Shown here: positions 1 through 8,939 of the stretch, in pieces
Numbering within the stretch: position 1 is the first letter of the stretch
Layout: each line of letters starts with the position of its first letter
DNA from: MWAR01 sp035388825
Lineage (GTDB): Bacteria > Muiribacteriota > Ozemobacteria > Ozemobacterales > Ozemobacteraceae
Direction: 5' to 3'
Length of the DNA stretch: 64,000 nt
Assembly (NCBI GenBank): GCA_035388825.1
Contig: DAOOQQ010000005.1
Span: forward strand, 57,051-121,050
Translations under genes and position numbers: made by a program
The notes under the pieces: model-generated
What the model was told of the DNA's origin: nothing
What the model saw: the letters and a program-made list of their open reading frames with translations, nothing else
Database searches by the model: none

Positions 1-1
1 C

Positions 2-1273
2 CTGGCCAGAGACAAAAAGATCTCGGCGCACAAACGCTCCGCCGAGTTCCTTCTCCTTTCCCGAAGATACGACGAGGCTGCAAAAGAGCTCCTGGCCGCT
101 GAAGCCCTCGCCCCGGACGACGGGGAGATCCGGGAAAAGCTCGCGACGACGCGGCAGGCTCTCCGGTTGATGGAAAAACACCAGGAGAGCGGCATCTGGG
201 TCGATCCTGCGACGGGAAGAGCCGCCGATCCCGATCTGTATGACGCCCTCTCGCTGCTGCGTCGGGCGCGCGACGCGAAGAATCGCGGCGATCTTCCCCT
301 GGCCCTCGACCTCGTCGAACGCGTCCTCGCCCGCGAAAAAATCAATGCCGAAGCCTCGAACCTCAAATCCGAGATTCTCGAGATCCAGCATGAGTTCGAG
401 CTCCTCGCAGACCTGGAGGCCGACACGAAGTCCGGTCGCTTCTTCGAGGCCCTGCAGCGACTCGACGCGCTCCTTCGGGCCAATCCCGCGAGTCTCGACC
501 TGCGGCTCCGGCGAGGGAATGTGCTGCTGCGGCTCGGGCGGTATGCCGAGTCCCTGCGCGATTTCGAGAAAGCCCTCGAGTTCAACGCGACGCCGACGCC
601 GCTGCTTCCCGCTCTTGCCCGTGTCTATGCCGGACTGCGCCGTCCTGTCGAAACCCTCTCGATTCTCGACGATCCGCGCCACCCCCGGAATGGAATGAAT
701 ACCGAACAGTATATGAAGACCTGGTTTTCTGCCTTTCCTGGCGCGTCGGCAGGCCTGTTCATCGCGTTGATGATCCTGGTTGGTGGCGTCGTGGGGATGT
801 TCCGGATGCTCGATGCCCTCATCGAGCGCTGTCCGGGGAAGGTGCTCCTCGGAGCCCTGAAGACGTTGCTGCTCTGCTTCGTGAGCGAGCCTGCCGAACA
901 GGCCCCTGCGATGCGGGCCATCTCCGGGAAGATCGACCATCCCTGGTTGTACTACTGCACGGGCCTGATGCTGATTGCCCGCGACGAACTCGATGCGGCC
1001 CAGAAGTATCTCATTCCCTGCCTCGACTCCCCGACCCATGCCGCCCGGGCCTTCTTCTTCCTCGGGATCGTCCGGGCAAGGCTCGGTCAGAAAATGGCCG
1101 ATCACGATTTCCAGAAAAGCATCATCGAAGCCCTGAACGGCACGCCCGGGACCTGGCGTCCCGGTTTCATGGTCCGGCTCGAAGAACGTATCACGCAGGC
1201 CTATCGGGAAACCCCCGGGAACCGAAGCATATTTGCGGATCTCGCTCACGAGATCATCACCTCTGTTCCCTGA
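2..1273 (+). CDS. TPR-repeat protein with one membrane segment (5' end outside window)
   Basis: The frame is open from base 2, so the true start lies upstream; ATG at 170 is only an internal methionine. The visible 423 residues begin with helical repeats such as RRYDEAAKELLAAEALAPDD and GRYAESLRDFEKALEFN, which have the spacing of tetratricopeptide repeats and suggest a protein-protein scaffold. A hydrophobic stretch (about residues 248-268, with LFIALMILVGGVVGMF) looks like one membrane segment, followed by more TPR-like helices (DELDAAQKYLIPCL). It lies 73 bp before a secreted protein and a pilin-type operon on the same strand, so a role in assembling that surface system is possible. No enzymatic motif is seen. 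Confidence 0.75.
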   Translation: MARDKKISAHKRSAEFLLLSRRYDEAAKELLAAEALAPDDGEIREKLATTRQALRLMEKHQESGIWVDPATGRAADPDLYDALSLLRRARDAKNRGDLPLALDLVERVLAREKINAEASNLKSEILEIQHEFELLADLEADTKSGRFFEALQRLDALLRANPASLDLRLRRGNVLLRLGRYAESLRDFEKALEFNATPTPLLPALARVYAGLRRPVETLSILDDPRHPRNGMNTEQYMKTWFSAFPGASAGLFIALMILVGGVVGMFRMLDALIERCPGKVLLGALKTLLLCFVSEPAEQAPAMRAISGKIDHPWLYYCTGLMLIARDELDAAQKYLIPCLDSPTHAARAFFFLGIVRARLGQKMADHDFQKSIIEALNGTPGTWRPGFMVRLEERITQAYRETPGNRSIFADLAHEIITSVP

Positions 1274-1346
1274 CGGCGTGAGGCAAGGAGAGGCGGGAAT
1301 GCGAACGAGCAACCCCTGGATCGAATCGATCATCGGAGGATTCGTT

Positions 1347-3587
1347 ATGATGGATACATACCCTCGCGACAGGCGTGGAACACCTTCAAACACCTGTGGC
1401 ATCCTGATCGCCGTTCTCGCGACTCTCCTGGGCGGGCAAAGCTGCTTCGGATGGTCCCTCCCGGCGGGAAGCCAGAGGCCCATCGATGCCCTGAAATGGT
1501 CGAGGCGCACGACGGCGGTCTTCACGGGCTCGGGGCGAACATTATATATCGTATCGAATAAGCCAGGCAAGGAAGAGGACATCGCTCTCGCAAACGAACT
1601 GCTGGCGGGCGCGGCTTTGAACGTGACATCCGACCTTGGTCCTTCGCCCGTGGTGACGTATGAGGACGTCACGCCCATCACCAACATCCGGACAGGCACG
1701 GTGAATCCGCCGAACGCTTCCCTGTTCATCGCAAAAAAGCAGGTCTTTCCGAACATGCAGCAGGTGGTCATCGATGGATACAAAATCAATGCCGAACTCG
1801 CCCGGAATGCCGAAAACCTCGTCGAACGGCCGAAGTTCGTCATCAAGGAAGATCCCCCCGTCGAGGAACGGGACATCAAGGCGTTCATCCAGGGCGTCAT
1901 TTCATTCCAGCGGAAAACCCCCTTTCAGACGACCCGGATCACGACCCCCTACGACGAGGCACTGACGGACAGCCCCGTCATGGTCGAATTCCAGGTCGTC
2001 GTCAGCCCGTTCTCTTATATCCTCCCGTTCACCTCTGTGCCGCAATGGACAGGCCTTCCGGGGGCAGCAACCGCCAATTTCCAGCCTGCGTTCGAATCCT
2101 TCTGTGCACAATCCTTCCAGTGGACACCCGACAGGAGATTTCCCGCCGGAAACGCAGCCTACAAAATCGTCCTGCGCGACCGGACGCCGCCCCGCATCAC
2201 CGATCTGGCCTTCAATCAGGGTACGACCCTGCCGCTGCTGAGCGGGCCCGGTTCCACCGCCGTTTCCCGGGCTACGACGAATGACTTCTACCGACCCACC
2301 GAGTTGCGGGGGGTTGACAATATATCTACACAAATACAATCCCGGTTCGGCATCGAGCGAATCTCGGGGCCGACCCCGCCCGGGGTGAACGCCCCGAACG
2401 GATGGCAGTGGGTCGGTGGGGTCGTCACTTCGGTCAGCAGCGCCCCGATCCCGTTCGAAACGTTTCTGCCCAACGATTGCCTCGGCGAGATGAAATACAC
2501 CGCCTTCGCCTGGGACGACAGCCTCGTCATGAATCCGGGGGAATCCCAGATCGTCGAGAACCGTCCCGACGTCTCCTACGGCATCCGTGGGCCCTATGCC
2601 AACCAGGATCTCGGCAACTCCCCGCTGCCGAATGGAGCGCTGCCGTTTCCCGTGTCGGCCCCGGGAGACCCGAACAGCCTCGATATCACCAGGAGAATTC
2701 CCGAGGCCGAAGGCACCATTTTCGTCGATGACAACGACTTTCCGAATCTTCTGGTGCGGGTCACTTCCTCGAAGGACAAGGGCAGGCCGAAATCGGATCT
2801 GCATTTCCCGCCGCCGCCACCGGTGCTGTCTACGTTCGATCGACCGGTCTACGACCAGTTCGTGGCACGGGCCCGGTATACCCCTGCAACGTTGCCTGCC
2901 GGCGGATATGTGAGGTTCCTCAAGGCCGACCTGGACAACTGCCCGCCGGGGGAGCGGACCAGCCAATGGCAGTATGGGATCGGACTGGTTCCTCCGGGGG
3001 GCGTTGTCAGCCCGGATTTCGCGAAGAACGCCTTCACCCTGGAGAATTATGTACGCTCGGATACCGATTCCCAGGGCATCCTGATCGATCATGACCCTTC
3101 GAGTTTCGGCGAGCGCAACGGATTCGGCAAGTCTCTCGCCGTCTTCTGCCTCGAGCCCCTCATCGAGGACGTCGAATACGAGGTGGCGCTCTGGGCCGAA
3201 GACAACTGCAAATGGATCAACCTCACCGATGCCTCGCTCGGTTATCCCGCTCTGGTCGGAGCAAGGATCGCCGCCCCGTTCACCGGCATCGAGTCGGCCG
3301 GTATCGACTGCGTCGTGCCCAATCAATATCCGAAGGTCGTGTTGAAAACCGGAATGGGTTCGGATAGGTATGTATCCGAAACGTTGCGCGTCACTTTCCG
3401 GGAACCGACGCGCCTGGGTGGCTTGCCGACTCCCGGCGACACGGCCGCGTGGGATGAGGGGTATCCGTCGATCACGGCCTGGGCAAAGGATTACAAAGGG
3501 AACGAGCGCCGCCTGAAAATCTACTTCCAGGTGACCGACGAGAAAGTGAAAGTGCGGGTTATGGAACAGCAGCACGTGGGAAACTGA
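1347..3587 (+). CDS. Secreted protein of unknown function, first gene of a pilin-type operon
   Basis: This 746-residue protein starts at ATG 1347, chosen because GGAGGA lies 6 bases upstream and the next residues form a signal peptide: a basic stretch (RDRRG), a hydrophobic core (GILIAVLATLLGG), then a small-residue region near residue 38. The mature part is rich in Pro, Asp, Thr and aromatic residues and looks like extracellular beta-sheet modules (for example YKIVLRDRTPPRITDLAF), but no named family is recognised. It ends 2 bases before a prepilin-type gene, so it is probably exported with, or displayed by, the pilin-like proteins that follow. Start codons upstream of 1347 would place the signal peptide internally and are less likely. 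Confidence 0.75.
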   Translation: MMDTYPRDRRGTPSNTCGILIAVLATLLGGQSCFGWSLPAGSQRPIDALKWSRRTTAVFTGSGRTLYIVSNKPGKEEDIALANELLAGAALNVTSDLGPSPVVTYEDVTPITNIRTGTVNPPNASLFIAKKQVFPNMQQVVIDGYKINAELARNAENLVERPKFVIKEDPPVEERDIKAFIQGVISFQRKTPFQTTRITTPYDEALTDSPVMVEFQVVVSPFSYILPFTSVPQWTGLPGAATANFQPAFESFCAQSFQWTPDRRFPAGNAAYKIVLRDRTPPRITDLAFNQGTTLPLLSGPGSTAVSRATTNDFYRPTELRGVDNISTQIQSRFGIERISGPTPPGVNAPNGWQWVGGVVTSVSSAPIPFETFLPNDCLGEMKYTAFAWDDSLVMNPGESQIVENRPDVSYGIRGPYANQDLGNSPLPNGALPFPVSAPGDPNSLDITRRIPEAEGTIFVDDNDFPNLLVRVTSSKDKGRPKSDLHFPPPPPVLSTFDRPVYDQFVARARYTPATLPAGGYVRFLKADLDNCPPGERTSQWQYGIGLVPPGGVVSPDFAKNAFTLENYVRSDTDSQGILIDHDPSSFGERNGFGKSLAVFCLEPLIEDVEYEVALWAEDNCKWINLTDASLGYPALVGARIAAPFTGIESAGIDCVVPNQYPKVVLKTGMGSDRYVSETLRVTFREPTRLGGLPTPGDTAAWDEGYPSITAWAKDYKGNERRLKIYFQVTDEKVKVRVMEQQHVGN

Positions 3588-3589
3588 AC

Positions 3590-4180
3590 GTGAGACCAGA
3601 ACGACGGACCGGAATATCGCTCGTGGAGATCCTGATGGCGACCATGCTGCTCGCTCTCGCGGCGTTTCCTCTCATCCGGTCGTTCAGCCAGTCCTACGAA
3701 GTTGCCACCCGCCAGGTCGAGCAGGAATCCACCGCGAAGATCGCCGAGGCGGCCATGAACAAGCTGCTGTCGGTGCGGTTCGATGATCTGAACTCCGCGA
3801 TTCCGGCCGTATCCGTGCCGTTCGAGGTCGAGACCCCCTCCGGCCCGGTTGCCGCGAAGATCGATCTTGCGGGCGCCCCGGCGCAGGGCACGGGAACCTT
3901 CATCATCGGTGGAACGACCTACCGTGTCGGAGTTGCCGTCCGGCGGGCGTTCACGGGCCATCGTGGCATCATGACGCCGGCCGCGACGGCGAAGGCCCTG
4001 ACCTTTTCCTACGCGGTACCCGCGGTTTCGATCGGCCTGCCGCCCCCGCCGCCTCCCGGGCTCGTCGTTGCAACCTATGCCTGCCCCGACGATTTTCTCG
4101 GAATTCTCGTGCGTGTCTCCTCCGGGCGGGGCGACAGGGAGCTGCGTCTCTCGGGGTTCAGGGGGGATATGCGAAGATGA
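3590..4180 (+). CDS. Prepilin-type protein (PilV/GspI-like minor pilin)
   Basis: The N-terminus reads RRTGISLVEILMATMLLALAA: a short basic leader, the Gly before the prepilin peptidase cut, a Glu at mature position 5 and a hydrophobic helix. This is the class III signal of type IV pilins and type II secretion pseudopilins. The body (196 residues) is not conserved enough to assign a subtype, although its length and place before a PilX/GspK-like and a PilW/GspJ-like gene fit a minor pilin of the PilV/GspI group. The start is GTG at 3590, 2 bases after the previous stop. A proline run (PPPPPPG) near residue 150 probably forms a loop. Confidence 0.82.
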   Translation: MRPERRTGISLVEILMATMLLALAAFPLIRSFSQSYEVATRQVEQESTAKIAEAAMNKLLSVRFDDLNSAIPAVSVPFEVETPSGPVAAKIDLAGAPAQGTGTFIIGGTTYRVGVAVRRAFTGHRGIMTPAATAKALTFSYAVPAVSIGLPPPPPPGLVVATYACPDDFLGILVRVSSGRGDRELRLSGFRGDMRR

Positions 4181-4707
4181 TGCCGCCGCGTCCTGCCGGA
4201 GGGTTCGCCATGGTGACCCTGCTGCTGCTCATGATGGTGCTCGTCACGTTCGTCGGGCTGCTCCACTTCAGCACGCGTGGACAGAAGGGGACGCACGCGC
4301 GCCTGTTCGACCAGACCCGGGCGTTGATGGCGGCTCGCGCCGCGGTCGAACTGGCCGTCTACAAGTATCGCGTGCTGCCGGCAGAGTTCTACCGGGTCAA
4401 CCGGCTGGTCAATGCGGTGACGGCCGATCCGGCTGAGCGGAATTTTTTCCAGGCGGTCTGGATGAATGATTTTTCGGGGAAGTCCGTCCCCGGCGGTTTC
4501 GTTTCTCCCGCCAGCCTGCTCGTGGAGAGCATGCGCCAGGAGACGGGGGAGCCTGTCGAGTTCGGGGTCGAGAGCTGCGAACTCGTGACGCGCAAGGAAA
4601 GCGGCTACGTCAAGGACTATCTCCGGATACGGGCATGGGGAGCCTGCCGGGCGGAGAGAAAAGCGCTCGACCAGTTGGTCGAGGTGGAGATCACGCATGC
4701 CCCCTGA
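4177..4707 (+). CDS. Pilus-associated membrane protein (PilX/GspK-like)
   Basis: A 176-residue protein with an N-terminal GGFAMVTLLLLMMVLVTFVGL segment: a Gly followed by a long hydrophobic helix, as in PilX/GspK-type minor pilins, which lack the usual Glu-5. Its ATG overlaps the previous stop codon (ATGATG with TGA at 4178-4180), which points to translational coupling. The remainder is a mixed alpha/beta soluble domain containing LMAARAAVELAVYKYR, a helix commonly seen right after the membrane segment in this group. Assignment rests on the signal-like N-terminus and its position between two prepilin genes. Confidence 0.7.
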   Translation: MMPPRPAGGFAMVTLLLLMMVLVTFVGLLHFSTRGQKGTHARLFDQTRALMAARAAVELAVYKYRVLPAEFYRVNRLVNAVTADPAERNFFQAVWMNDFSGKSVPGGFVSPASLLVESMRQETGEPVEFGVESCELVTRKESGYVKDYLRIRAWGACRAERKALDQLVEVEITHAP

Positions 4708-5383
4708 ACGACGCGGCGTGACCCTCGTGGAACTCCTGGTCGGCACCGTTCTTCTGGCCGGATTCATCGGCACTGTCATTTATATTCAACGATTTACCAT
4801 GAACTCGTATCGGGTCACGACCTGGAAACAGGAGCGCACGCGGCAGATCGAGACCTTCTGGAACCAGCTCAGGAAGCCGATCGAAGAGGCATCTGACGCT
4901 CTTTCCCGGACACCGCCGACCGGGAGTGACTGGGAAATCGTCCGCACCCCGCGGCCGCTGCTCCATCGATCGAGGTTTGGGAGCGGCAACGGGCCTGTCA
5001 TGGTCTGGAAGGCCGACCACCTCACCTCGTCGGGAGACCTGGAATACAGCCGGGAATACAGGCTGGAACTGACGGACCGCCGCCTCGAACTGAAGGGGGT
5101 CCAGTTCGGAACCGACCAGAAGCGCGTTCTCGTCGAGGATGTCGAAGGGATCCGGATTCGTTCGACCAGCATCCGGCAGGCGCAGAACCCCGCCGCACCG
5201 GATGAGCGGTTCGAGGAATACCTCGACACGGCGGGGACCGGCACCGATCCCGTCGTCGCAAGTGTCGTCGAGGTTTCGCTCACCATCATGCCGGCCCGGG
5301 ACTCCGGCATCCCGGCCCAGAAACTCGTACAGGGCACCAAGTTCCGGATTCCGGTCGGAGCGCGGGAGGAGCCTTCCCTCTGA
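4697..5383 (+). CDS. Prepilin-type protein (PilW/GspJ-like)
   Basis: This 228-residue protein begins MPPERRGVTLVELLVGTVLLAGFIG in two adjoining blocks: basic leader, Gly-Val cleavage position, Glu at mature position 5 and a hydrophobic helix, so it is a prepilin peptidase substrate. Length and gene order fit PilW/GspJ minor pilins that cap a pilus or pseudopilus. It overlaps the gene before it by 11 bases and its stop overlaps the next start by 1 base, so the genes are coupled. The globular part has alternating strands (YRLELTDRRLELKGVQF) compatible with a GspJ-like fold, but this is inference. Confidence 0.78.
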   Translation: MPPERRGVTLVELLVGTVLLAGFIGTVIYIQRFTMNSYRVTTWKQERTRQIETFWNQLRKPIEEASDALSRTPPTGSDWEIVRTPRPLLHRSRFGSGNGPVMVWKADHLTSSGDLEYSREYRLELTDRRLELKGVQFGTDQKRVLVEDVEGIRIRSTSIRQAQNPAAPDERFEEYLDTAGTGTDPVVASVVEVSLTIMPARDSGIPAQKLVQGTKFRIPVGAREEPSL

Positions 5384-6933
5384 TGGAGCCACGGATCGGC
5401 CGACGTTCCCTGTCGCGGAAGGCGGGCCTGCTGTTGATGGCCATGTCCGCCGCGCCGGCGCGAGGGGAGGTCATCGTTTTCCAGGTGCCGGCCGGTCCTG
5501 CGGGCTGGGCCTGGACCACCCTCACGCTCGGGGCGGTATGTATATTATTTGCCATACAATTCTGGCTCGTGCGCCGCATCCTTGGAAGCAAAAAAAAGGA
5601 GCTGGAGCCGGAAGTGCGGCGGCAGTTCGAGAAAACCTACGCCGAAAAGCTCCGGGAGGAGTATGCCAGGAAGTCGGCGGAGCTTCAGAAGCAGATGCAG
5701 GATACCCGGGTGCGATACTCGTTCATCCTGACCAAAATCAAGAATCTCTCGGCGACGCTCGACCCGGCGAAACTGTTCAAGTCGATGACCGACCTTCTGG
5801 CGGAGGATCTCGGTATCGCGAAATACATCCTCTTCCTCTTCGATCGCGAAAAGCAGGAACTGTATCCCTATCGCTGGAACGGGTATCCCGATTCGGTGCG
5901 GGAAGAGCTTCTCATCCCGCTCGGGGTCGAGCACTTCCTGACCTACGCCTTCCAGCGCCGACGGCTGGTCTACCGGCTGGCGGCGCTCGAGGACGTCGAG
6001 ACCCGGCCGCTCGTCGACCGGCCCCCGCTTCCCGGAACCCTCGTCGCGCTGCCCCTGACGAATCAGGATGAATTATATGGAGTGATTCATATCGAATCCT
6101 TCGCCGACGGCCGGACAGAGGTCGACGATGCGGACCTCCGGCTGTTCACCGCGACCGGCAATTTCATGGGCCAGGCGATGGCCAACTCCAGCGTTTTCCT
6201 CCAGACCAAGGAAGAGCTGACCTCGACGAAACAACTGTCCGAACGGCAGATCGCGGAAAAGCGGCAGTTGAAGGAGATCTTTTCCCGATACACCTCGTCC
6301 GAGCTCGTCGAGACGATTCTGAAAAACCCCGGATCGGTGCAGCTCGGCGGAACAACCAAGACGGCGACGATCCTGTTCTCGGATATCGCGGGGTTCACGA
6401 AGTTCAGCGCGGCCCTCACGCCGGCCGAAGTCGTGACGACGATGAACGAGTATCTCTCGAAAATGGCCGAGATCGTCCTGGACCACGACGGCGAGATCGA
6501 CAAGTTCATCGGGGATGCGGTCATGGCGAGGTTCGGCGTATTGAGCGACCTCGAAAATTCGGCACGCTCGGCGGTCGAAACGGCCCTCGGGATGATGAGC
6601 GGGCTTCGCGAGCTCCAGGCAAAATGGATTCAGGAAGGGAAAGAGCCGTTTACTATTCGTATCGGTATAGCCACTGGTCCGGTGCTTGCGGGAAACATCG
6701 GCTCGGTGCGGCGCCAGGAGTTCACCGTGATGGGCACGACCGTGAACCTGGCCTCGCGCCTCGAAAGCCTCAACAAGGAGCTGAAAACGAAGATTCTCGT
6801 CGACGAGGAAACGCATCGGTGCCTCGAAGGTCTCTGCGTCGCCGTTCCACACCTCGGGGTCACGGTGCGCGGCCTCGATGAGCCGCTGAACGTCTACGAG
6901 ATCAGGGGCCGTACCCCGACGGCAGGGACGTAA
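5383..6933 (+). CDS. Membrane GAF-class III adenylate cyclase
   Basis: This 516-residue protein should make cAMP from ATP. It has a signal-like N-terminus, a membrane helix (about residues 43-62), a coiled coil (62-110), a GAF-like sensor domain (about 120-270) and a C-terminal class III cyclase domain (about 320-500). The cyclase has both metal Asp motifs (FSDIAGFT and DKFIGDAVMA), the adenine-specifying Lys in DKFIGD with Thr in FTVMG, and Asn and Arg of the transition-state pair in VNLASRLE. The Lys/Thr pair is the class IIIb pattern known from bicarbonate-responsive enzymes. The start ATG overlaps the preceding pilin-type stop, which links cAMP signalling to the pilus-like operon. Confidence 0.88.
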   Translation: MEPRIGRRSLSRKAGLLLMAMSAAPARGEVIVFQVPAGPAGWAWTTLTLGAVCILFAIQFWLVRRILGSKKKELEPEVRRQFEKTYAEKLREEYARKSAELQKQMQDTRVRYSFILTKIKNLSATLDPAKLFKSMTDLLAEDLGIAKYILFLFDREKQELYPYRWNGYPDSVREELLIPLGVEHFLTYAFQRRRLVYRLAALEDVETRPLVDRPPLPGTLVALPLTNQDELYGVIHIESFADGRTEVDDADLRLFTATGNFMGQAMANSSVFLQTKEELTSTKQLSERQIAEKRQLKEIFSRYTSSELVETILKNPGSVQLGGTTKTATILFSDIAGFTKFSAALTPAEVVTTMNEYLSKMAEIVLDHDGEIDKFIGDAVMARFGVLSDLENSARSAVETALGMMSGLRELQAKWIQEGKEPFTIRIGIATGPVLAGNIGSVRRQEFTVMGTTVNLASRLESLNKELKTKILVDEETHRCLEGLCVAVPHLGVTVRGLDEPLNVYEIRGRTPTAGT

Positions 6934-6944
6934 AGCGCCGGGTC

Positions 6945-6953
6945 TGGTATAAT
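6945..6953 (+). promoter_or_regulatory. Extended -10 promoter element before the flavodoxin-like gene
   Basis: TGGTATAAT fits an extended -10 (TGN followed by TATAAT) and ends 28 bases before the ATG at 6982. No good -35 hexamer is seen 17 bases upstream, as is usual for extended -10 promoters. It lies in the only intergenic space between the cyclase operon and the next gene group. The same nonamer recurs in the CRISPR leader. Confidence 0.5.
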
Positions 6954-6981
6954 CCCCGGACTTCAGCACGGGGAGAGTGGC

Positions 6982-7542
6982 ATGAAACGTATTCTCGGAT
7001 TCGTCGGGAGCCCGAAACGCGATGGCAACACCGGAATTCTGATGCAGCGCTTCATGAAAGGGGTTGCCGAGGCGGGGGGCGAGTCGAAGATCCACTGGCT
7101 CAACCTGATGAAGGTGACTCCCTGCCAGGCCTGCGGCTACTGCCGGACGCACGACCGGTGTGTGATCAACGACGACCTGACACCCGTGCTGCTCGATATC
7201 ATGAAAGCCGACGGGATCGTCATCGGATCACCGGTCTACTTCTTCCAGGTGTCTGCCCAGACGAAGGCGCTGATCGACCGCTTCTACAGCTTCCTCAACG
7301 ATGATTTCACCCACCGCCTCGGGGCCGGGAAGCGCGCGGCGATGATCTTCTGCCAGGGAAGCCCCGAACCGCACGCGTTCGACTCGTCGTTCGAGATGAA
7401 TGCCCGTGCTCTGAAAACCGTCGGGATCGACGTCGTGATGACCCTCGTGGCCCACGGCCTTCCGGAACACGGGGATGTGCTCCGGCGGGAGGAGTTCCTC
7501 GAGGAGGCCCGCCGTCTCGGCCGAAAGATGATCGACGGGTGA
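6982..7542 (+). CDS. Flavodoxin-fold NAD(P)H-dependent FMN reductase family protein
   Basis: A 186-residue soluble protein with the FMN phosphate loop GSPKRDGNT near residue 10, the second flavin loop GSPVYFFQVSAQTKALIDRF (around residues 78-97) and a CQACGYC cysteine group at about residues 51-57. This arrangement is that of NADPH-dependent FMN reductases and iron-sulfur flavoproteins. The cysteine spacing (CxxCGYC) could bind a cluster, but the full ligand set is not certain. GGGGAGAG lies just upstream of ATG 6982. Its stop overlaps the GTG of the MATE gene, so the three genes to 10534 look like one operon, possibly for reducing and exporting a small molecule. Confidence 0.8.
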   Translation: MKRILGFVGSPKRDGNTGILMQRFMKGVAEAGGESKIHWLNLMKVTPCQACGYCRTHDRCVINDDLTPVLLDIMKADGIVIGSPVYFFQVSAQTKALIDRFYSFLNDDFTHRLGAGKRAAMIFCQGSPEPHAFDSSFEMNARALKTVGIDVVMTLVAHGLPEHGDVLRREEFLEEARRLGRKMIDG

Positions 7543-8939
7543 ACGGTTCCGGGCACGGCTCGCGCATGAGCCGGGGCGTCGATCTGACGACGGGAAGCAT
7601 CTGGCGGCACCTGGTCGCATTTTCCCTGCCGATGCTGGCCGGCAGTCTGCTCCAGACCTCCTACAGCCTGATCAACGCCGTGTGGGTCGGAAAATACCTC
7701 GGAAACGAGGCGCTGGCCGCCGTCACGGTGAGCTTTCCGCCCTTCTTTCTGATGATGGCCGTGGCGAACGGCCTCGGCATGGCCGCCTCGGTGCTCGTCT
7801 CGCAGGCGTATGGAGCGAAAGACGAAGCCGGCGTGCAGACCGTCGTCGACACGGCCGTGATGCTGACGGTCGTGCTGTCGCTGCTGTGCCTCGCGGCCGG
7901 CCACCACGGGGCCGAGGCACTTCTGGTGCGCATGGGGACAGCGGCTGACGTGCTGCCGCTGGCCGTGCCGTATCTGCAGCTGCTCTCGTTCACCGTACCC
8001 GTCATGTTCGGGTTGTTTCTGCTGACGGCGCTGCTTCGCGGGGTGGGGGACTCGAAGACGCCGCTCTGGTTCCAGTCGGGGGCGGTGGTCGTCACGATTG
8101 CGCTGGATCCGGTGTTCATCTTCGGCCTGGGCGGCATGCCCCGGCTGGGGCTGAACGGGACCGCCTGGGCGAACCTGGTGACGCAAGCCGGGGCTCTCGT
8201 GGCGATGCTTTGGTATCTGCGCCGGCAGCGCCACCTCGCGATGCCGGGCCGCGGCTGCCTGCGGCCGGATCCGGCGGTCGGCTGGCGGCTGCTGCGCGTC
8301 GGCATTCCTTCGATGTTCCAGCAGGGCCTCGTGTCGGTCGGGATGATCTTTCTGACCGGCCTGGTGAACGGCTTCGGCCGCGACGTGACGGCCGCGTTCG
8401 GCGCCGGCATGCGTATCGACCAGCTCGCGTTCATGCCTGCGATGTCGATCGGAACGGCGATCTCGAACGTCGCCGGCCAGAATATCGGGGCCCGGCGCTT
8501 CGACCGGGTGGACCAGGCGTTCCGGGCCGGGGTGCTGCTGAGCCTCGCGTTCGGCAGCCTTGCTGCGATCGTTGCCCACTTCCTGCCCGAGCTCGTCGTG
8601 CGGGCCTTCGTTTCGGATGCGGGTACCGTCGCCATCGGCTGCGAGTATCTGCGGATCATTTCGATCGGGTATCTGCTGTTTTCCGTGATGTTCGTCAGCA
8701 ACGGCGTCATCAACGGGGCAGGGGACACGATGGCGACGACGTTCTTTTCCCTGCTCGGCCTCTGGATCATCCGGCTGCCGCTTGCGATGTATCTTTCGAG
8801 GGTGTGGCGGCACCAGACGGGGATCTGGTGGGCGATGGTCATCAGCTTCGGCATCGCGATGACCGTCAGCGTGCTGTATTACCGTTCCGGCCGGTGGCGA
8901 CGCCTCGCTCCGGTCGCGGAGCCCGGAGAGCCTCGATGA
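7539..8939 (+). CDS. MATE family multidrug/cation efflux protein
   Basis: This 466-residue protein has about 12 hydrophobic helices and MATE signatures: an N-terminal DLTTGSIWRHLVAFSLPML, PVMFGLFLLTALLRGVGDSK in the first half and NGVINGAGDT in the second. These exporters use a Na+ or H+ gradient to expel organic cations or metabolites through the inner membrane. The GTG at 7539 overlaps the upstream stop by 4 bases; ATG 7566 is equally possible and starts nearer the conserved DLTTG. Its own stop overlaps the radical SAM start by 4 bases. The operon suggests export of a product, but the substrate cannot be read from sequence. Confidence 0.88.
   Translation: MNGSGHGSRMSRGVDLTTGSIWRHLVAFSLPMLAGSLLQTSYSLINAVWVGKYLGNEALAAVTVSFPPFFLMMAVANGLGMAASVLVSQAYGAKDEAGVQTVVDTAVMLTVVLSLLCLAAGHHGAEALLVRMGTAADVLPLAVPYLQLLSFTVPVMFGLFLLTALLRGVGDSKTPLWFQSGAVVVTIALDPVFIFGLGGMPRLGLNGTAWANLVTQAGALVAMLWYLRRQRHLAMPGRGCLRPDPAVGWRLLRVGIPSMFQQGLVSVGMIFLTGLVNGFGRDVTAAFGAGMRIDQLAFMPAMSIGTAISNVAGQNIGARRFDRVDQAFRAGVLLSLAFGSLAAIVAHFLPELVVRAFVSDAGTVAIGCEYLRIISIGYLLFSVMFVSNGVINGAGDTMATTFFSLLGLWIIRLPLAMYLSRVWRHQTGIWWAMVISFGIAMTVSVLYYRSGRWRRLAPVAEPGEPR

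Noticed and set aside
8210..8935. An upstream extension of the radical SAM frame inside the MATE gene
   Set aside because: It is an out-of-frame shadow of the MATE gene; the ATG at 8936 matches the domain start and overlaps the MATE stop.
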